53,029 nt of DNA from Clostridiaceae bacterium (GTDB lineage Bacteria; Bacillota; Clostridia; Acetivibrionales; Acetivibrionaceae): contig JAAYPF010000193.1 of NCBI GenBank assembly GCA_012519925.1, forward strand, positions 1 to 53,029, in the 5' to 3' direction. This document shows, piece after piece, positions 19,258-28,496 of this stretch. A program made the position numbers and the translations under genes. Positions within the stretch are counted from its first letter, which is position 1, and each line of letters begins with the position of its first letter. The notes beneath the pieces are model-generated. The model saw nothing but the letters and a program-made list of their open reading frames with translations, did no database searches and was not told the origin of the DNA.

Positions 19258-22200
19258 TTAATTATTATCAAAAATATCTTGCATCGCAAACTCCATAGCA
19301 GCTTCTAAGGACATGGAACGTCCTTCATTCCATGCTAAATTGAAGGCTTCAATATCTAACTTTGCTTGAACCTCTACAAAACGTCTCTTATAGTCATCAG
19401 CATCATCCTTTGAAATAAGCTTGCCATTAGATTCAAACAATTTATCGGTAATTCCAAAAAGTGTTGCTGCCTCAACCAGTTTGCCCTCAAGTGCCGCCAA
19501 ACCCGCAACACCTTCTAAAGTTAGCATAGCAAATAGTGCATTTCTCTGGTTATAACCACAAAACACTTCCAAGCCCTTTTTATACAAATCTTTTGCTTTA
19601 TCGGTATTTCCTTGATACATCTCCAATTCCGCCATGTTTCTATATATCCACATTGTTTCACAGTTGTCATTTACTTCTAGAGATATAGCAAGACTCTCAT
19701 CATATAGCTCCTTTGCCAATTTAAACTCACCTTGGCACCTCGCTATCTCTCCTAAGTCTTTTAGGGAACTTGCCACGAAGCTTTTATATCCAATCTCCTG
19801 AGCAAGCCTTAAACACTCTTTGTAATATTCGGTGGCCAAAGTAAATTTGCGTTCCGAACGAGCTAACTCTGCAAGACATTTTAGCGTTCCTACTTTTCCT
19901 GTATTATCCTTAAGCTCTTCGCAGGCAACTAGATGCTCTTTAAACAACCTTTCCGCATGTTCATAATTGCCTTTTCCTCTAGCTAATTGCCCAAGCCTGT
20001 TAAGTGCATTTGAGATTCCCCTCTTGTCTCCTAACTGCTTGCAGATTTTTAGACTCTCATTTGAATATTTTTCAACTAGATTAAAATCGCCTTCATAGTA
20101 TTTTATATAGCAAAGATCCTGTAAAATAGTTACTACTCCTGGCTTATAATCCACCTCTCTAAATAAAGATAAACTCTTGTTCCATAAATTCTCAATCTTT
20201 TTTTGATCTCCATAAACATAATAAACCCAACCTAATTTATGTAATATATATCCTTCCACAATACTATCTTTATGCCTTCTACTTATTTCGAGCCCAGTAT
20301 TTAGTAGTGCAATCGATTTCTTACAGTCTCCTTCCAATTGAACCAATCTACCGAGCCAATGATATATCATAGCAATTTTCTTTAATTTTACATTCTTATC
20401 ACATCTATTGACAATATTACTCATTATCAATTTGCCTTCGCTCCAACGACCTCTGAGCTCCCAATATGCTCCAAGACCAACTGCTAGATCTATTTCCAAT
20501 TCAATTTTAGCGTTTTTCTTTGCCCACTCTATAGCTGCCAAAATATTTAAGTAAGAGCGTTCAAGCCTATTCAGATATAAATATTGATCGGGTCCGCTCA
20601 TATTTTCAACGACCTCTTCTACTAATGCTTTATAATAATAAGCATGCTTTTCCTCCAAAATAGCCTTTTTCCCACTTGCTTTCAAACACTCCATCGCAAA
20701 CTCATGAATAGTCTCAAGCATTTCAAAAGAATACTCATCTTTATTAGAGCTTTCGGTTACATTTTTAATCAAACTCTTATCTAAAAGTGAAAACAGACAC
20801 TCATCTGTACTATTATCCAACCCAATTTCTTGTGCTAGTACTCTATTAACTGCATCCTTAGTAAACCTACCAATAAACACACCTAACCCCATAAACAACT
20901 GCTGTTCGTTCGGGCTTAGCAAACTATATCCCCACTCGATTGTGCTTCTCAAAGTCTTATGCCTTGAAGGCAAATCTCTTGGTCCATTATTGAGCCACTT
21001 TAACCGGTTTCTGCTTTGCTCTAACATTTCTGCTAATGAAATACGCCCCACATTAGAGGCTGCTAGCTCTATTGCAAGAGGGATCCCATCTAAACGGGCA
21101 CACAGCTCAACAACTTGACCTATATTGTCTTTCGTAAGGACAAAGCTGTACTCAACAGCTTGAGCACGTGATGCAAACAAAGCAATTGCAGACAGCTGCA
21201 TCATCTTTTCAAGACAATCTCTTTGCTCAAGTTCTGGAATTGCTAAAGTAGGTACATTAAATACATGCTCACCGGAAATATGTAAGGCTTCACGGCTAGT
21301 CACCATAACTGTCACCAATCTTGCAGATGCAAGAAGTTCAGCTATCATTGGCGCAGCAGCAATAACCTGCTCAAAATTATCTATAATAATCAACCTATGC
21401 TTATCTTTAAGGGCACTTTTCATTGCTTCTAATATAGATTGACCAGATGTCTCTACTATATCCATGGTTTTAGCAATAGAAGACACTACTAAATCTGGTT
21501 TTGTTACCGATGCTAAAGATACAAAAAACACACCATCCTCAAAATCATTTAGTCGCATAGATGCCACTTGCAGTGCCAAACGAGTTTTCCCTATTCCCCC
21601 AGGACCCACAAGTGTAACTAATCTACTTTTATCTAGCAATAAGCTAATCTGGCTTATTTCAGCTTCTCTGCCAATAAACTCGGTTAAAAAAGATGGTAAA
21701 TTGTTCTGTGGCATTTTGCCAAACCTGCCTAAATTTTTATGAAGTGCAATGGTAGCATAATTGGGTTCAATCAACCATTGATGCTCACCATTTTTCTTTA
21801 TAATCCCCTTTTCTATTAAATACGAAAGGCTTTCACTCAATACTTTAGGATACCCCATAGTCTGGGTATACAGCCAGTCTAAGAACGCAGCCGGCGGATC
21901 CCAAGACAAAATACTTCGTACAAATATATTAACACCCTTTGGAGAAAAAGGCTTCATATAAATAGTATCTATAAGCGGCACAGTTAAATACTCAAAATTC
22001 CTTGTAGTATCAGGTTCTGAAGAGTATACCAAACCAAAGCATGGGAATTTCATCCCCATTAGAAATTTCCTTAACAGATTCAAAGTTGCATGATCAACAA
22101 AAGCAAGGTTATCAAGGATAATTATAAATCCAGATTTACTCTTATTCTTTAGTCTTCTTAATATTGAGTCTTCAAAATCCTCCGTATTAAATTTAGTAAA

Positions 22201-23010
22201 ATCAAGATTTTCACTTTTGGCTTCGGTTAGAAGTCCATATGCCTTTGATTTTAGTTCATATTTAGCACTAAGAAACAAAACTTCATAATTACTCATTTTA
22301 GCGGTCGCTTCAATTTTTGATAAAAAACTAGTCCTTCCAGAGCCTTGAGGACCCACTATACTTAAAACTCCATTTCCTCTCTCCGGTAAAAGCTCAAAAA
22401 AGCAGTCCAACCTAGAAAGAGCTTCCTCCCTTTCAATCAACCGCGACAATTCATTAAAAACTATATCATTTTGATACTCATAGGTTTCTCCAACAACTTG
22501 ACCACGACCTCTACGCTTAGCCTCATAGCAGCGACGATCTGCTATGTTGAACATAGCTTCAGCGTCTGAAGCATCTTCAGGATAGCCAGCAACACCTATA
22601 CTCAGCGATATGTTAAGTGGAGGTTCACCAGAAAAAGGTACCATTCTTATTTTATCTAATAATCGGTTAGTAAGAGACAATGCTTGCTTTTTGTGGGTAT
22701 TCATCATTAATAATACAAATTCATCCCCACCATATCTGAATAAAATATCCGACTTTCTCATCAATGAATTTAAACGTTTTACAAAAGTTTGCAAGACTTG
22801 ATCACCACGAATGTGACCATAGGCATCATTTATACTTTTAAAATAATCAATATCTATTAAACATAAAGACAAAGGTATCCCGTAGCGAGAACACCTCTCT
22901 ACTTCATCGGGAAACTGCTCATTTAATAGTGCACGTGAATATGCTCCTGTCAGGGTATCGTGAATTGAAATATCTTGCTGCATATTATTAAATGAAGATG
23001 ATTCTTGCAT
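19258..23010 (-). CDS. GGDEF diguanylate cyclase fused to two NTPase modules and TPRs
   Basis: 1250 aa cytosolic signalling protein. Residues about 15-175: GGDEF domain with intact RYGGDEF active site and an RKSD inhibitory I-site five residues before it, so it should make cyclic di-GMP and be product-inhibited. About 190-440: P-loop module (GPQGSGRTS, Lys replaced by Arg; Walker B FIIILDNLAF). About 445-720: a second, canonical STAND/NB-ARC-like module (EFIGREAEISQI, GPGGIGKTRLAL, LIIIDNFEQV). About 830-1210: at least eight TPR-like repeats. No LuxR-type DNA-binding domain, transmembrane segment or sensor domain was found. ATG 23010 follows AAGGGGGGGTG. The TPR/STAND part presumably senses a ligand and gates the cyclase. 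Monocistronic as far as can be seen. Confidence 0.9.
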   Translation of the reverse strand: MQESSSFNNMQQDISIHDTLTGAYSRALLNEQFPDEVERCSRYGIPLSLCLIDIDYFKSINDAYGHIRGDQVLQTFVKRLNSLMRKSDILFRYGGDEFVLLMMNTHKKQALSLTNRLLDKIRMVPFSGEPPLNISLSIGVAGYPEDASDAEAMFNIADRRCYEAKRRGRGQVVGETYEYQNDIVFNELSRLIEREEALSRLDCFFELLPERGNGVLSIVGPQGSGRTSFLSKIEATAKMSNYEVLFLSAKYELKSKAYGLLTEAKSENLDFTKFNTEDFEDSILRRLKNKSKSGFIIILDNLAFVDHATLNLLRKFLMGMKFPCFGLVYSSEPDTTRNFEYLTVPLIDTIYMKPFSPKGVNIFVRSILSWDPPAAFLDWLYTQTMGYPKVLSESLSYLIEKGIIKKNGEHQWLIEPNYATIALHKNLGRFGKMPQNNLPSFLTEFIGREAEISQISLLLDKSRLVTLVGPGGIGKTRLALQVASMRLNDFEDGVFFVSLASVTKPDLVVSSIAKTMDIVETSGQSILEAMKSALKDKHRLIIIDNFEQVIAAAPMIAELLASARLVTVMVTSREALHISGEHVFNVPTLAIPELEQRDCLEKMMQLSAIALFASRAQAVEYSFVLTKDNIGQVVELCARLDGIPLAIELAASNVGRISLAEMLEQSRNRLKWLNNGPRDLPSRHKTLRSTIEWGYSLLSPNEQQLFMGLGVFIGRFTKDAVNRVLAQEIGLDNSTDECLFSLLDKSLIKNVTESSNKDEYSFEMLETIHEFAMECLKASGKKAILEEKHAYYYKALVEEVVENMSGPDQYLYLNRLERSYLNILAAIEWAKKNAKIELEIDLAVGLGAYWELRGRWSEGKLIMSNIVNRCDKNVKLKKIAMIYHWLGRLVQLEGDCKKSIALLNTGLEISRRHKDSIVEGYILHKLGWVYYVYGDQKKIENLWNKSLSLFREVDYKPGVVTILQDLCYIKYYEGDFNLVEKYSNESLKICKQLGDKRGISNALNRLGQLARGKGNYEHAERLFKEHLVACEELKDNTGKVGTLKCLAELARSERKFTLATEYYKECLRLAQEIGYKSFVASSLKDLGEIARCQGEFKLAKELYDESLAISLEVNDNCETMWIYRNMAELEMYQGNTDKAKDLYKKGLEVFCGYNQRNALFAMLTLEGVAGLAALEGKLVEAATLFGITDKLFESNGKLISKDDADDYKRRFVEVQAKLDIEAFNLAWNEGRSMSLEAAMEFAMQDIFDNN

Positions 23011-23512
23011 AGAGCACCCCCCCTTAAATCGGCTAATAGTAGCAACTTACTCAACCGTACTTAATATGTGACCTCGCATAAATATATCTTAATAAGTAAT
23101 AAAAATATTTCTTTATTATATTATCTCTATTCTTGAGCAAAACCGCAATAAAAAATTTAACAAATAAACTACTCAGTGTTTATAGTACTTCGCAATATAA
23201 TTCAAATTTCGTATCCACTCGTCAAACTTTTACTATTTTTGAGGATTAAAACTACAAAATTTTTATTATCATTACTGTGTTATACCTTAGTTTTCTATAA
23301 AACAAAAAAGCTATTGTATCTAACTTTATGAATATTAAGAACATAACACCTAATATTCCAGTTAATTATACAATAGCCTTATATTTTTTCCTAGTACTTT
23401 TAATAATTATTTGTTTACATTTTCATAGTGCAAAAAAACACTCTATTTATTAAAAACAAACCATTTAACTAATTCTAAATTATTATGTTACTTAACTTAG
23501 CATAATAATACC
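23011..23512. other. Intergenic region with a long hairpin
   Basis: 502 AT-rich bases between two minus-strand genes. Besides the hairpin at 23303-23377, it must include the promoter of the GGDEF gene. I see no small gene. Confidence 0.5.
23303..23377 (-). terminator. Branched hairpin terminator of the stalk-domain gene
   Basis: GCTATTGTAT (23310-23319) pairs with ATACAATAGC (23368-23377); TAACT (23321-23325) with AGTTA, and GAATATTA (23330-23337) with TAATATTC inside. On the minus strand the outer arm is followed by TTTTTTG, so it terminates the gene ending at 23513. Confidence 0.75.
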
Positions 23513-24673
23513 TTAATTACTGCTTTGCAATGCTTCTTCAGGTACAATAATCTCAAAATCTCCATTGTAATCTGAAATATCGAGACTAATATTCATATTC
23601 ATTTGCCCTTTTCCTGTTTCTTCTTGTATTTCGCCTTCAAAACCCATTTTCATACTCTTCATATAATGAGTATTTTTATCGAAAGCAAATTCCATATAAA
23701 AGCTATCCAATTCAAGTCCATCTGAAACATTTCCTGTTGCAGCCAATTCACTGCTAAATGCTTTCATAAAATCCGATGACAAAACATCGCCTTTTATAAG
23801 AATTTCATCAGAATTCTCGCTGTTAGCTACTATCATACCAGCAGAAAACCTATTAATATCTTCATCTTTTATATTGCTTATTTCACTGTTATTTGCAAAT
23901 AATTCTTCATATTCACTTGGACTCAATTCTTCTTTTGACCATTCGCCTGTTTTTAAGTCCTTTGTATAATTAGTGCCATCTTTTAAGTAAGATTCTATTT
24001 CCATATTAATACCGAACACATTCATAACTGTAAACGTATGAAAAGCTTTAGCTTCTTGGTCCACTTCAGCAGTTATATCAATATCGTAATCCATTTTAAA
24101 TTCATCTTGAGATACATTAACATCCATTCCCAATCCGAATTTAAACTTTGTAACATCCTTCATAGCCTCATTTGACTTTGTAATTATATCTTTTATTTGA
24201 TTATAATTAGCTTTATCGGCAATTAAAACAGATCTTGTATCTGCATCCCATACTACTTCCATTCCAAGGCTTTCTGCCACAAATCTTGCTGGAATATATG
24301 TTCTATTGTTTTTAGGGTAAATAATAGGTGCTACATCAATGGCAATTTCGCTTCCATTAACGGACCCAACTGTCTTACCAACTTCAAGATATATTACTTT
24401 GTCATCCTTTTTTACAGTAACGCTTCTTTTCGTACCATCCCATATGATGTGCTCATCGTCATTTTTTACACCAAGGTTTGTAAGTACTTCACGCAGAGGT
24501 AGCAAAGTCCTTCCGTCTGCAATTATTGTAACATCGTTATATGTACCCTTTTCACCTTCGATTACAATTTTCACATCTGGAGTCTCAGTTATATTTACCG
24601 ATGCATTGGCAACAGATGCAAATGTTGTGACAGCAAATAAAAATAGCACTAAACAAAAACCTAATTTTTTCAT
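23513..24673 (-). CDS. Exported stalk-domain protein (copper amine oxidase N-terminal-like)
   Basis: 386 aa. Signal peptide (KKLGFCLVLFLFAVTTFASVANA). Residues about 30-150 are the copper amine oxidase N-like stalk domain common in Gram-positive surface proteins (ADGRTLLPLREVLTNLG, NNRTYIPARFVAESLGMEVVWDADTRSVLI). The remainder (EAMKDVTKFKFGLGMDVNVSQDEFKMDYDIDITAEVDQEAK...) resembles LolA-like/DUF6612-type lipoprotein domains with beta strands and a FDKNTHYMKSM motif. It has no catalytic copper or topaquinone region, so it is not an amine oxidase. A GGGGGTT site precedes the ATG. Function unknown, likely extracytoplasmic. Confidence 0.85.
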   Translation of the reverse strand: MKKLGFCLVLFLFAVTTFASVANASVNITETPDVKIVIEGEKGTYNDVTIIADGRTLLPLREVLTNLGVKNDDEHIIWDGTKRSVTVKKDDKVIYLEVGKTVGSVNGSEIAIDVAPIIYPKNNRTYIPARFVAESLGMEVVWDADTRSVLIADKANYNQIKDIITKSNEAMKDVTKFKFGLGMDVNVSQDEFKMDYDIDITAEVDQEAKAFHTFTVMNVFGINMEIESYLKDGTNYTKDLKTGEWSKEELSPSEYEELFANNSEISNIKDEDINRFSAGMIVANSENSDEILIKGDVLSSDFMKAFSSELAATGNVSDGLELDSFYMEFAFDKNTHYMKSMKMGFEGEIQEETGKGQMNMNISLDISDYNGDFEIIVPEEALQSSN

Positions 24674-24841
24674 AAAATCTCATAACCCCCTAGTTTTTTA
24701 TATTATAAGAATACCTTATTTATATAAATTTTTCAATCTAAACATAATAATTATCGGCGTATTTAATAAATATTTTTATTGAATTGGTGATTTTACACAT
24801 GCCAATTCATTCCAATAAATCCTATTCTAACTTCACATACA

Positions 24842-26041
24842 CTAATAAACAGGAATAAGTCCAAGACTATCTCCTGTGATACAGCGACCGCCATTAGAAG
24901 TCACCTGAAAAGTATTCTCAATTCCGACCATTCCGATGCCTTCTATTCCTTTTTTCGGCTCAATAGCAAATACCATATCCTCTTGTATAGGCTCGTCAAA
25001 CCCTTTTGCAATTACTGGCAATTCATCCACAACAAGACCTATCCCGTGACCTAAAAACTTTACCTTCCTCTTACCATATCCCATAAAATTTGCTAGAAAA
25101 TCATCACTGAGCTTGCCCATTATAGTACTAAATATCTCTGAAGGTATTTCGCCAGGTTTTAACCTTCTTGCAATTTCATTTTGTATTTCAACACATCTTT
25201 TGTGTTGTTCAATTGCATCTTGATTGAGAGCTCTTCCAAACATATAAGTCATGGTTTTATCTGTGTGATATCCCTCCACACCACAACCTATGTCGATAAA
25301 TACTAAATCACCTTTTTGCAGCTTCCTTTCTCGACTGCCAAATACAGGCACTGCTGCACCTAATCCATAGTTTCCTCCTGGTCCGTTAAAGTACGATGGA
25401 TAAATAGAACTTTCACCAAATCCTATATGGCCTAACATAATTTCAGTATCAAACATTCCAAATCGTGTTATTCCCTGATATCCCTCCTCCATAAGCACTG
25501 AAAACAGTTGCGTCGCAAGTTCAGCTTCACTCATTCCCTCTCTCAACATTCCAGGTATTCTCTCCTCTAAAACCTTTCGATGTATTTCCCCAGATATTTC
25601 CATTAGTGATAGCTCATATTTACTTTTGACAGATCTTACAGAAGAAATGTATGAATCTACTGCTTTTACTTCCTCAAAAGGGAAGTATCTTTGAAATCTC
25701 TGATATAAAGCTAATGGAACTGTTTCCGTTTCCATATGTACTATTTTTGGCAGTTTACCCTTTTCAAACATTTCCTGTGCATCACGAAAACTATTCATTG
25801 GTCTGATATCTCTAAATAATGACTCATCTAAAGCCCTTTCAAAGCTTCTTCTAACCCAAAAAACAGCTGCCTCGTCCCTTGGTATTATAAGCATTCCTTC
25901 TTGCATAGTTCCTGTGAAATAATAAAGATTAACCTTACTTAAAATCACAGCTACCTGCCATTTTGGATCGGATATCTTCATCTTTTGTCTAAAACGTTCC
26001 ATTCTTGTTTCAATTTCTTCAAAAGGCACCTTTGTCCGCAT
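24842..26041 (-). CDS. M24 family metallopeptidase (Xaa-Pro aminopeptidase type)
   Basis: 399 aa. Pita-bread-fold peptidase with an N-terminal creatinase-like domain and a C-terminal M24 domain. All five metal ligands are visible: Asp in FIDIGCG, Asp in YHTDKTMTY, His in [12 protein letters not shown], Glu in FAIEPK, Glu in VGIENTF. It would remove N-terminal residues ahead of proline or hydrolyse dipeptides. Start at ATG 26041, eight bases after AGGAAG; GTG 26050 in frame lies inside that spacer. Stands alone. Substrate preference cannot be settled. Confidence 0.93.
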   Translation of the reverse strand: MRTKVPFEEIETRMERFRQKMKISDPKWQVAVILSKVNLYYFTGTMQEGMLIIPRDEAAVFWVRRSFERALDESLFRDIRPMNSFRDAQEMFEKGKLPKIVHMETETVPLALYQRFQRYFPFEEVKAVDSYISSVRSVKSKYELSLMEISGEIHRKVLEERIPGMLREGMSEAELATQLFSVLMEEGYQGITRFGMFDTEIMLGHIGFGESSIYPSYFNGPGGNYGLGAAVPVFGSRERKLQKGDLVFIDIGCGVEGYHTDKTMTYMFGRALNQDAIEQHKRCVEIQNEIARRLKPGEIPSEIFSTIMGKLSDDFLANFMGYGKRKVKFLGHGIGLVVDELPVIAKGFDEPIQEDMVFAIEPKKGIEGIGMVGIENTFQVTSNGGRCITGDSLGLIPVY

Positions 26042-26321
26042 ATAAAACACTTCCTATACATTATGTTGATGTGTTGTTATCACTCTCTTAAGCTCATTTG
26101 AAAAAGACCAGTTATCAAAGAACCTATTCCCAACGAAATTATAATAGCATATCAACTCAGTATCTGCAAGATATTGTAATTATGAAGAAATCTTTGAGCA
26201 TTTACATTCTATACCACCGCCCACTTGAAAAATTTTACAAAAATACTGTCACCTTTGTTTACATAAAGAATATGATGATATTGTAAGTAATTAATTCAAA
26301 TAATAGAAAGGAGCAACAACC
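26042..26321. other. Divergent promoter region
   Basis: 280 bases between the M24 gene (minus) and the low-complexity gene (plus). A 62-codon frame at 26098-26286 has no ribosome site or coding character and is not called. AAAGGAG ends just before the plus-strand start. Confidence 0.4.
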
Positions 26322-26669
26322 ATGCTAGATATCAATTTAAACGAACTAAAAGCTCAATTAAAGGCTGAACTTGAAGCTGAACTTGAAGCTGAGCTAAAAT
26401 CTAAACAAGATGCTGAACAGGAAGTAGAAATAGAAGAAAAGGAATTCCACAGCCAGAATCAAGTTAATAAACAAATAAACTACAACATTCTAACACAAAA
26501 ACAGCTTCAGGGACAAAGATCTGAAAATGAAAATGAAGCTGAAGCTGAAAACAAAGCTAAAAGTGGATCCGGTTCTAAAGCTGGGGCTGGGGCTGGGGCT
26601 GGCGCTGAAGCTGGGGCTGCTGCTGGTGCTGAAGCTGAAATAGAAGTTGAAGAAGGCAAAAAGAAATAA
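26322..26669 (+). CDS. Low-complexity coiled-coil protein, Glu/Ala/Gly rich
   Basis: 115 aa, not recognised. Residues 7-45 repeat LKAELEAELEAEL and would form a charged amphipathic helix or coiled coil. A Gln/Asn-rich middle (QNQVNKQINYNILTQKQLQGQ) leads to a Gly/Ala/Glu tail (KAGAGAGAGAEAGAAAGAEAEIEVEEGKKK). Start follows AGAAAGGAG. The codons of the tail make a local GC-rich GCTGGGGCTG run in AT-rich surroundings. It is translated ahead of a Cna-B-like protein, 84 bases away, so the two may act together, perhaps in a spore or surface layer (speculation). Confidence 0.65.
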   Translation: MLDINLNELKAQLKAELEAELEAELKSKQDAEQEVEIEEKEFHSQNQVNKQINYNILTQKQLQGQRSENENEAEAENKAKSGSGSKAGAGAGAGAEAGAAAGAEAEIEVEEGKKK

Positions 26670-26753
26670 CTGCTATTTAGTGGGGAGATACACTCTCCCC
26701 CATCCCCACAAAAATAAAGTATTCGTTCTTAATTGCAGAAATGAGGTGTAGAC

Positions 26754-27239
26754 ATGAAACCAGAAAATATAATAGTTGAAAAAAAAACTAGTGAACATAA
26801 AGTCCCTAATAACAGTAAATGCTATGAGAATGACAGTTTTCAGTACAATTCTCAAGACCTTGACCAAGAACAAAAAGTTGATGTAAACCCTGTACAATTG
26901 AACTCGCAAAATGTAAATGTTTATGTTGAGAATAAAAAAGTTGACTATTCAGGAAAAATTACCGGAATCACTGTTCAGAAAAAAGATAATGAAGCTCTTC
27001 AATACGTAGACATATTTCTTTATTTTGGGCAAAAATGTGGTCTTCCTGTATTTGAAACAATTTCTGACTGCAATGGTAACTTTGTTATAGAAGATATTCC
27101 TCCGGGATATTATATTATATATGCACAAATTAAAAACAACATAAATTATCAATCCAATTATATTAAAGTATTACCTGGGCAAACTGTATATCAAACATTG
27201 GCTTTAAGTGAAAAAACATCTCCATCAAATGATTTTTAA
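26754..27239 (+). CDS. Small protein with a carboxypeptidase-regulatory/Cna-B-like beta domain
   Basis: 161 aa. The first 60 residues are polar and Asn/Gln-rich. Residues about 65-155 form a prealbumin-like beta sandwich (GKITGITVQKKDNEALQYVDIFLYFG...TISDCNGNFVIEDIPPGYYIIYAQ...YIKVLPGQTVYQTLAL), the pattern of carboxypeptidase regulatory-like or SpaA/Cna-B folds. No signal peptide, LPxTG or transmembrane helix. Such folds without export signals occur in clostridial spore and surface proteins. GAGGTG precedes the ATG. It follows the low-complexity gene, probably in one operon. Confidence 0.75.
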   Translation: MKPENIIVEKKTSEHKVPNNSKCYENDSFQYNSQDLDQEQKVDVNPVQLNSQNVNVYVENKKVDYSGKITGITVQKKDNEALQYVDIFLYFGQKCGLPVFETISDCNGNFVIEDIPPGYYIIYAQIKNNINYQSNYIKVLPGQTVYQTLALSEKTSPSNDF

Positions 27240-27341
27240 CAAATAGTTCATGAGAAAAATCCAGTTGATCTGTTTATGTTGTTGATAAACTTAGCGTTTT
27301 AATTACAAACAACGAAGCCACATGTTTTTTAAAGAAAGTAT

Positions 27342-28475
27342 TTAGCCTTCATGACTTAAACTGTTTACTCTAGTTTTAGAATAACCTGCAAAAGAACTTG
27401 ACGGATATTCATTTATGACTCTGTTAAAAGCTTCTATTGCTTTCTCATTGTTATTCAGTTCTTGATGGCACACACCTATATAGTATATTGTTGCATTTAA
27501 ATTCTTCCACTCATCGACATAAGTTATCAGCTTGTCAAAGTGCTCAAGAGCCTCAGCAAATTGCTTCTTCTTATATAGTTCTCTTCCTTGATTATATCTT
27601 TCTTGAGCCGCTTTTTCCATTGTCCGGCTCCGTAAACTATTATACTTTTCTATTTCTTTATCATTAAGTTCAGCTTCTTTAAACTCAACTATCATATCCG
27701 CAGCAACAACATAATTTCCTTCTGACACCTGCTTATCAATCTCAAGCAACTTAGATAAACTAGTATAACTTTGAGCTGTTTTATTTAATACTTCTAATTG
27801 TTCTACTAAAGCTTTATTTTCCAAAAGCAATTCATTATATTTTTTTTCATATTCATCACTTTGATTTATTTGTATATCCTCCGATGCATTAGGAACATCT
27901 AATACAGGCTCTTGAGATTTTGCAATCATAGTAATTAAAAAGAATACCAATATACCTGCAAGAAACCCGACAATATATTTAGCTACATCGGTTTTCATTA
28001 AGCCTAAAATAGGAATCTGTGATTTATCTGTTCTTGAAGTGCTGTGTTGAGCTTTCTTATTATTGCCTGCAACAGGAACTTTTTTCTTTTGCTTTTTCGC
28101 TTTATGCCTATCCTTCACATTTTCAGAATTAAAGTAATTAGGATCTAAAACCTTTATATATTCTATAGCTTTTTTATCATTTGGGTCATTGCTAAGAGCT
28201 TTTTCAAAGCAATCTCTGGCTTTATTACGCTCACCTATACTAATATACAACAATCCAAGTAGATTTATTGCCTCACAAAAATCAGGGTTAAGAGAAATAG
28301 CTTTTTTCAACTCAATTATTGCTATATCCTCACTCTTTATACGTATATTGGCTAGTGCTTTGTTATATAGTAAAACTGAATTTTTTAAGTTATCTGGCAT
28401 ATCTAAATTAGATTCTAGAAGTCTATCAAGATCTATTGGTGAATAGCTCTTTAACTCCTGTTTAAAATCAATCAT
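27342..28475 (-). CDS. Membrane-anchored tetratricopeptide repeat protein
   Basis: 377 aa. An N-terminal TPR block (residues about 35-105: KALANIRIKSEDIAIIELKKAISLNPDFCEAINLLGLLYISIGERNKARDCFEKALSNDPN), a Lys-rich linker (KAKKQKKKVPVAGNNKK), one membrane helix (YIVGFLAGILVFFLITMIA, about 168-186), a coiled-coil segment (YEKKYNELLLENKALVEQLEVLNK), and a C-terminal TPR block (RELYKKKQFAEALEHFDKLI...KAIEAFNRVINEYPSSSFAGYSK). The basic linker before the helix predicts an inside N-terminus and an outside C-terminal TPR. It is 21 bases downstream of folC, so it is probably cotranscribed with it. Partner unknown. Confidence 0.82.
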   Translation of the reverse strand: MIDFKQELKSYSPIDLDRLLESNLDMPDNLKNSVLLYNKALANIRIKSEDIAIIELKKAISLNPDFCEAINLLGLLYISIGERNKARDCFEKALSNDPNDKKAIEYIKVLDPNYFNSENVKDRHKAKKQKKKVPVAGNNKKAQHSTSRTDKSQIPILGLMKTDVAKYIVGFLAGILVFFLITMIAKSQEPVLDVPNASEDIQINQSDEYEKKYNELLLENKALVEQLEVLNKTAQSYTSLSKLLEIDKQVSEGNYVVAADMIVEFKEAELNDKEIEKYNSLRSRTMEKAAQERYNQGRELYKKKQFAEALEHFDKLITYVDEWKNLNATIYYIGVCHQELNNNEKAIEAFNRVINEYPSSSFAGYSKTRVNSLSHEG

Positions 28476-28496
28476 ATATCCACCTCATAAATTATT

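Noticed and set aside
23303..23377. Small RNA or cis-regulator instead of a terminator
   Set aside because: Position directly downstream of a minus-strand gene with a T run on that strand fits a terminator better.
26098..26286. 62-codon frame before the low-complexity gene
   Set aside because: No ribosome site and it covers the expected promoter region.
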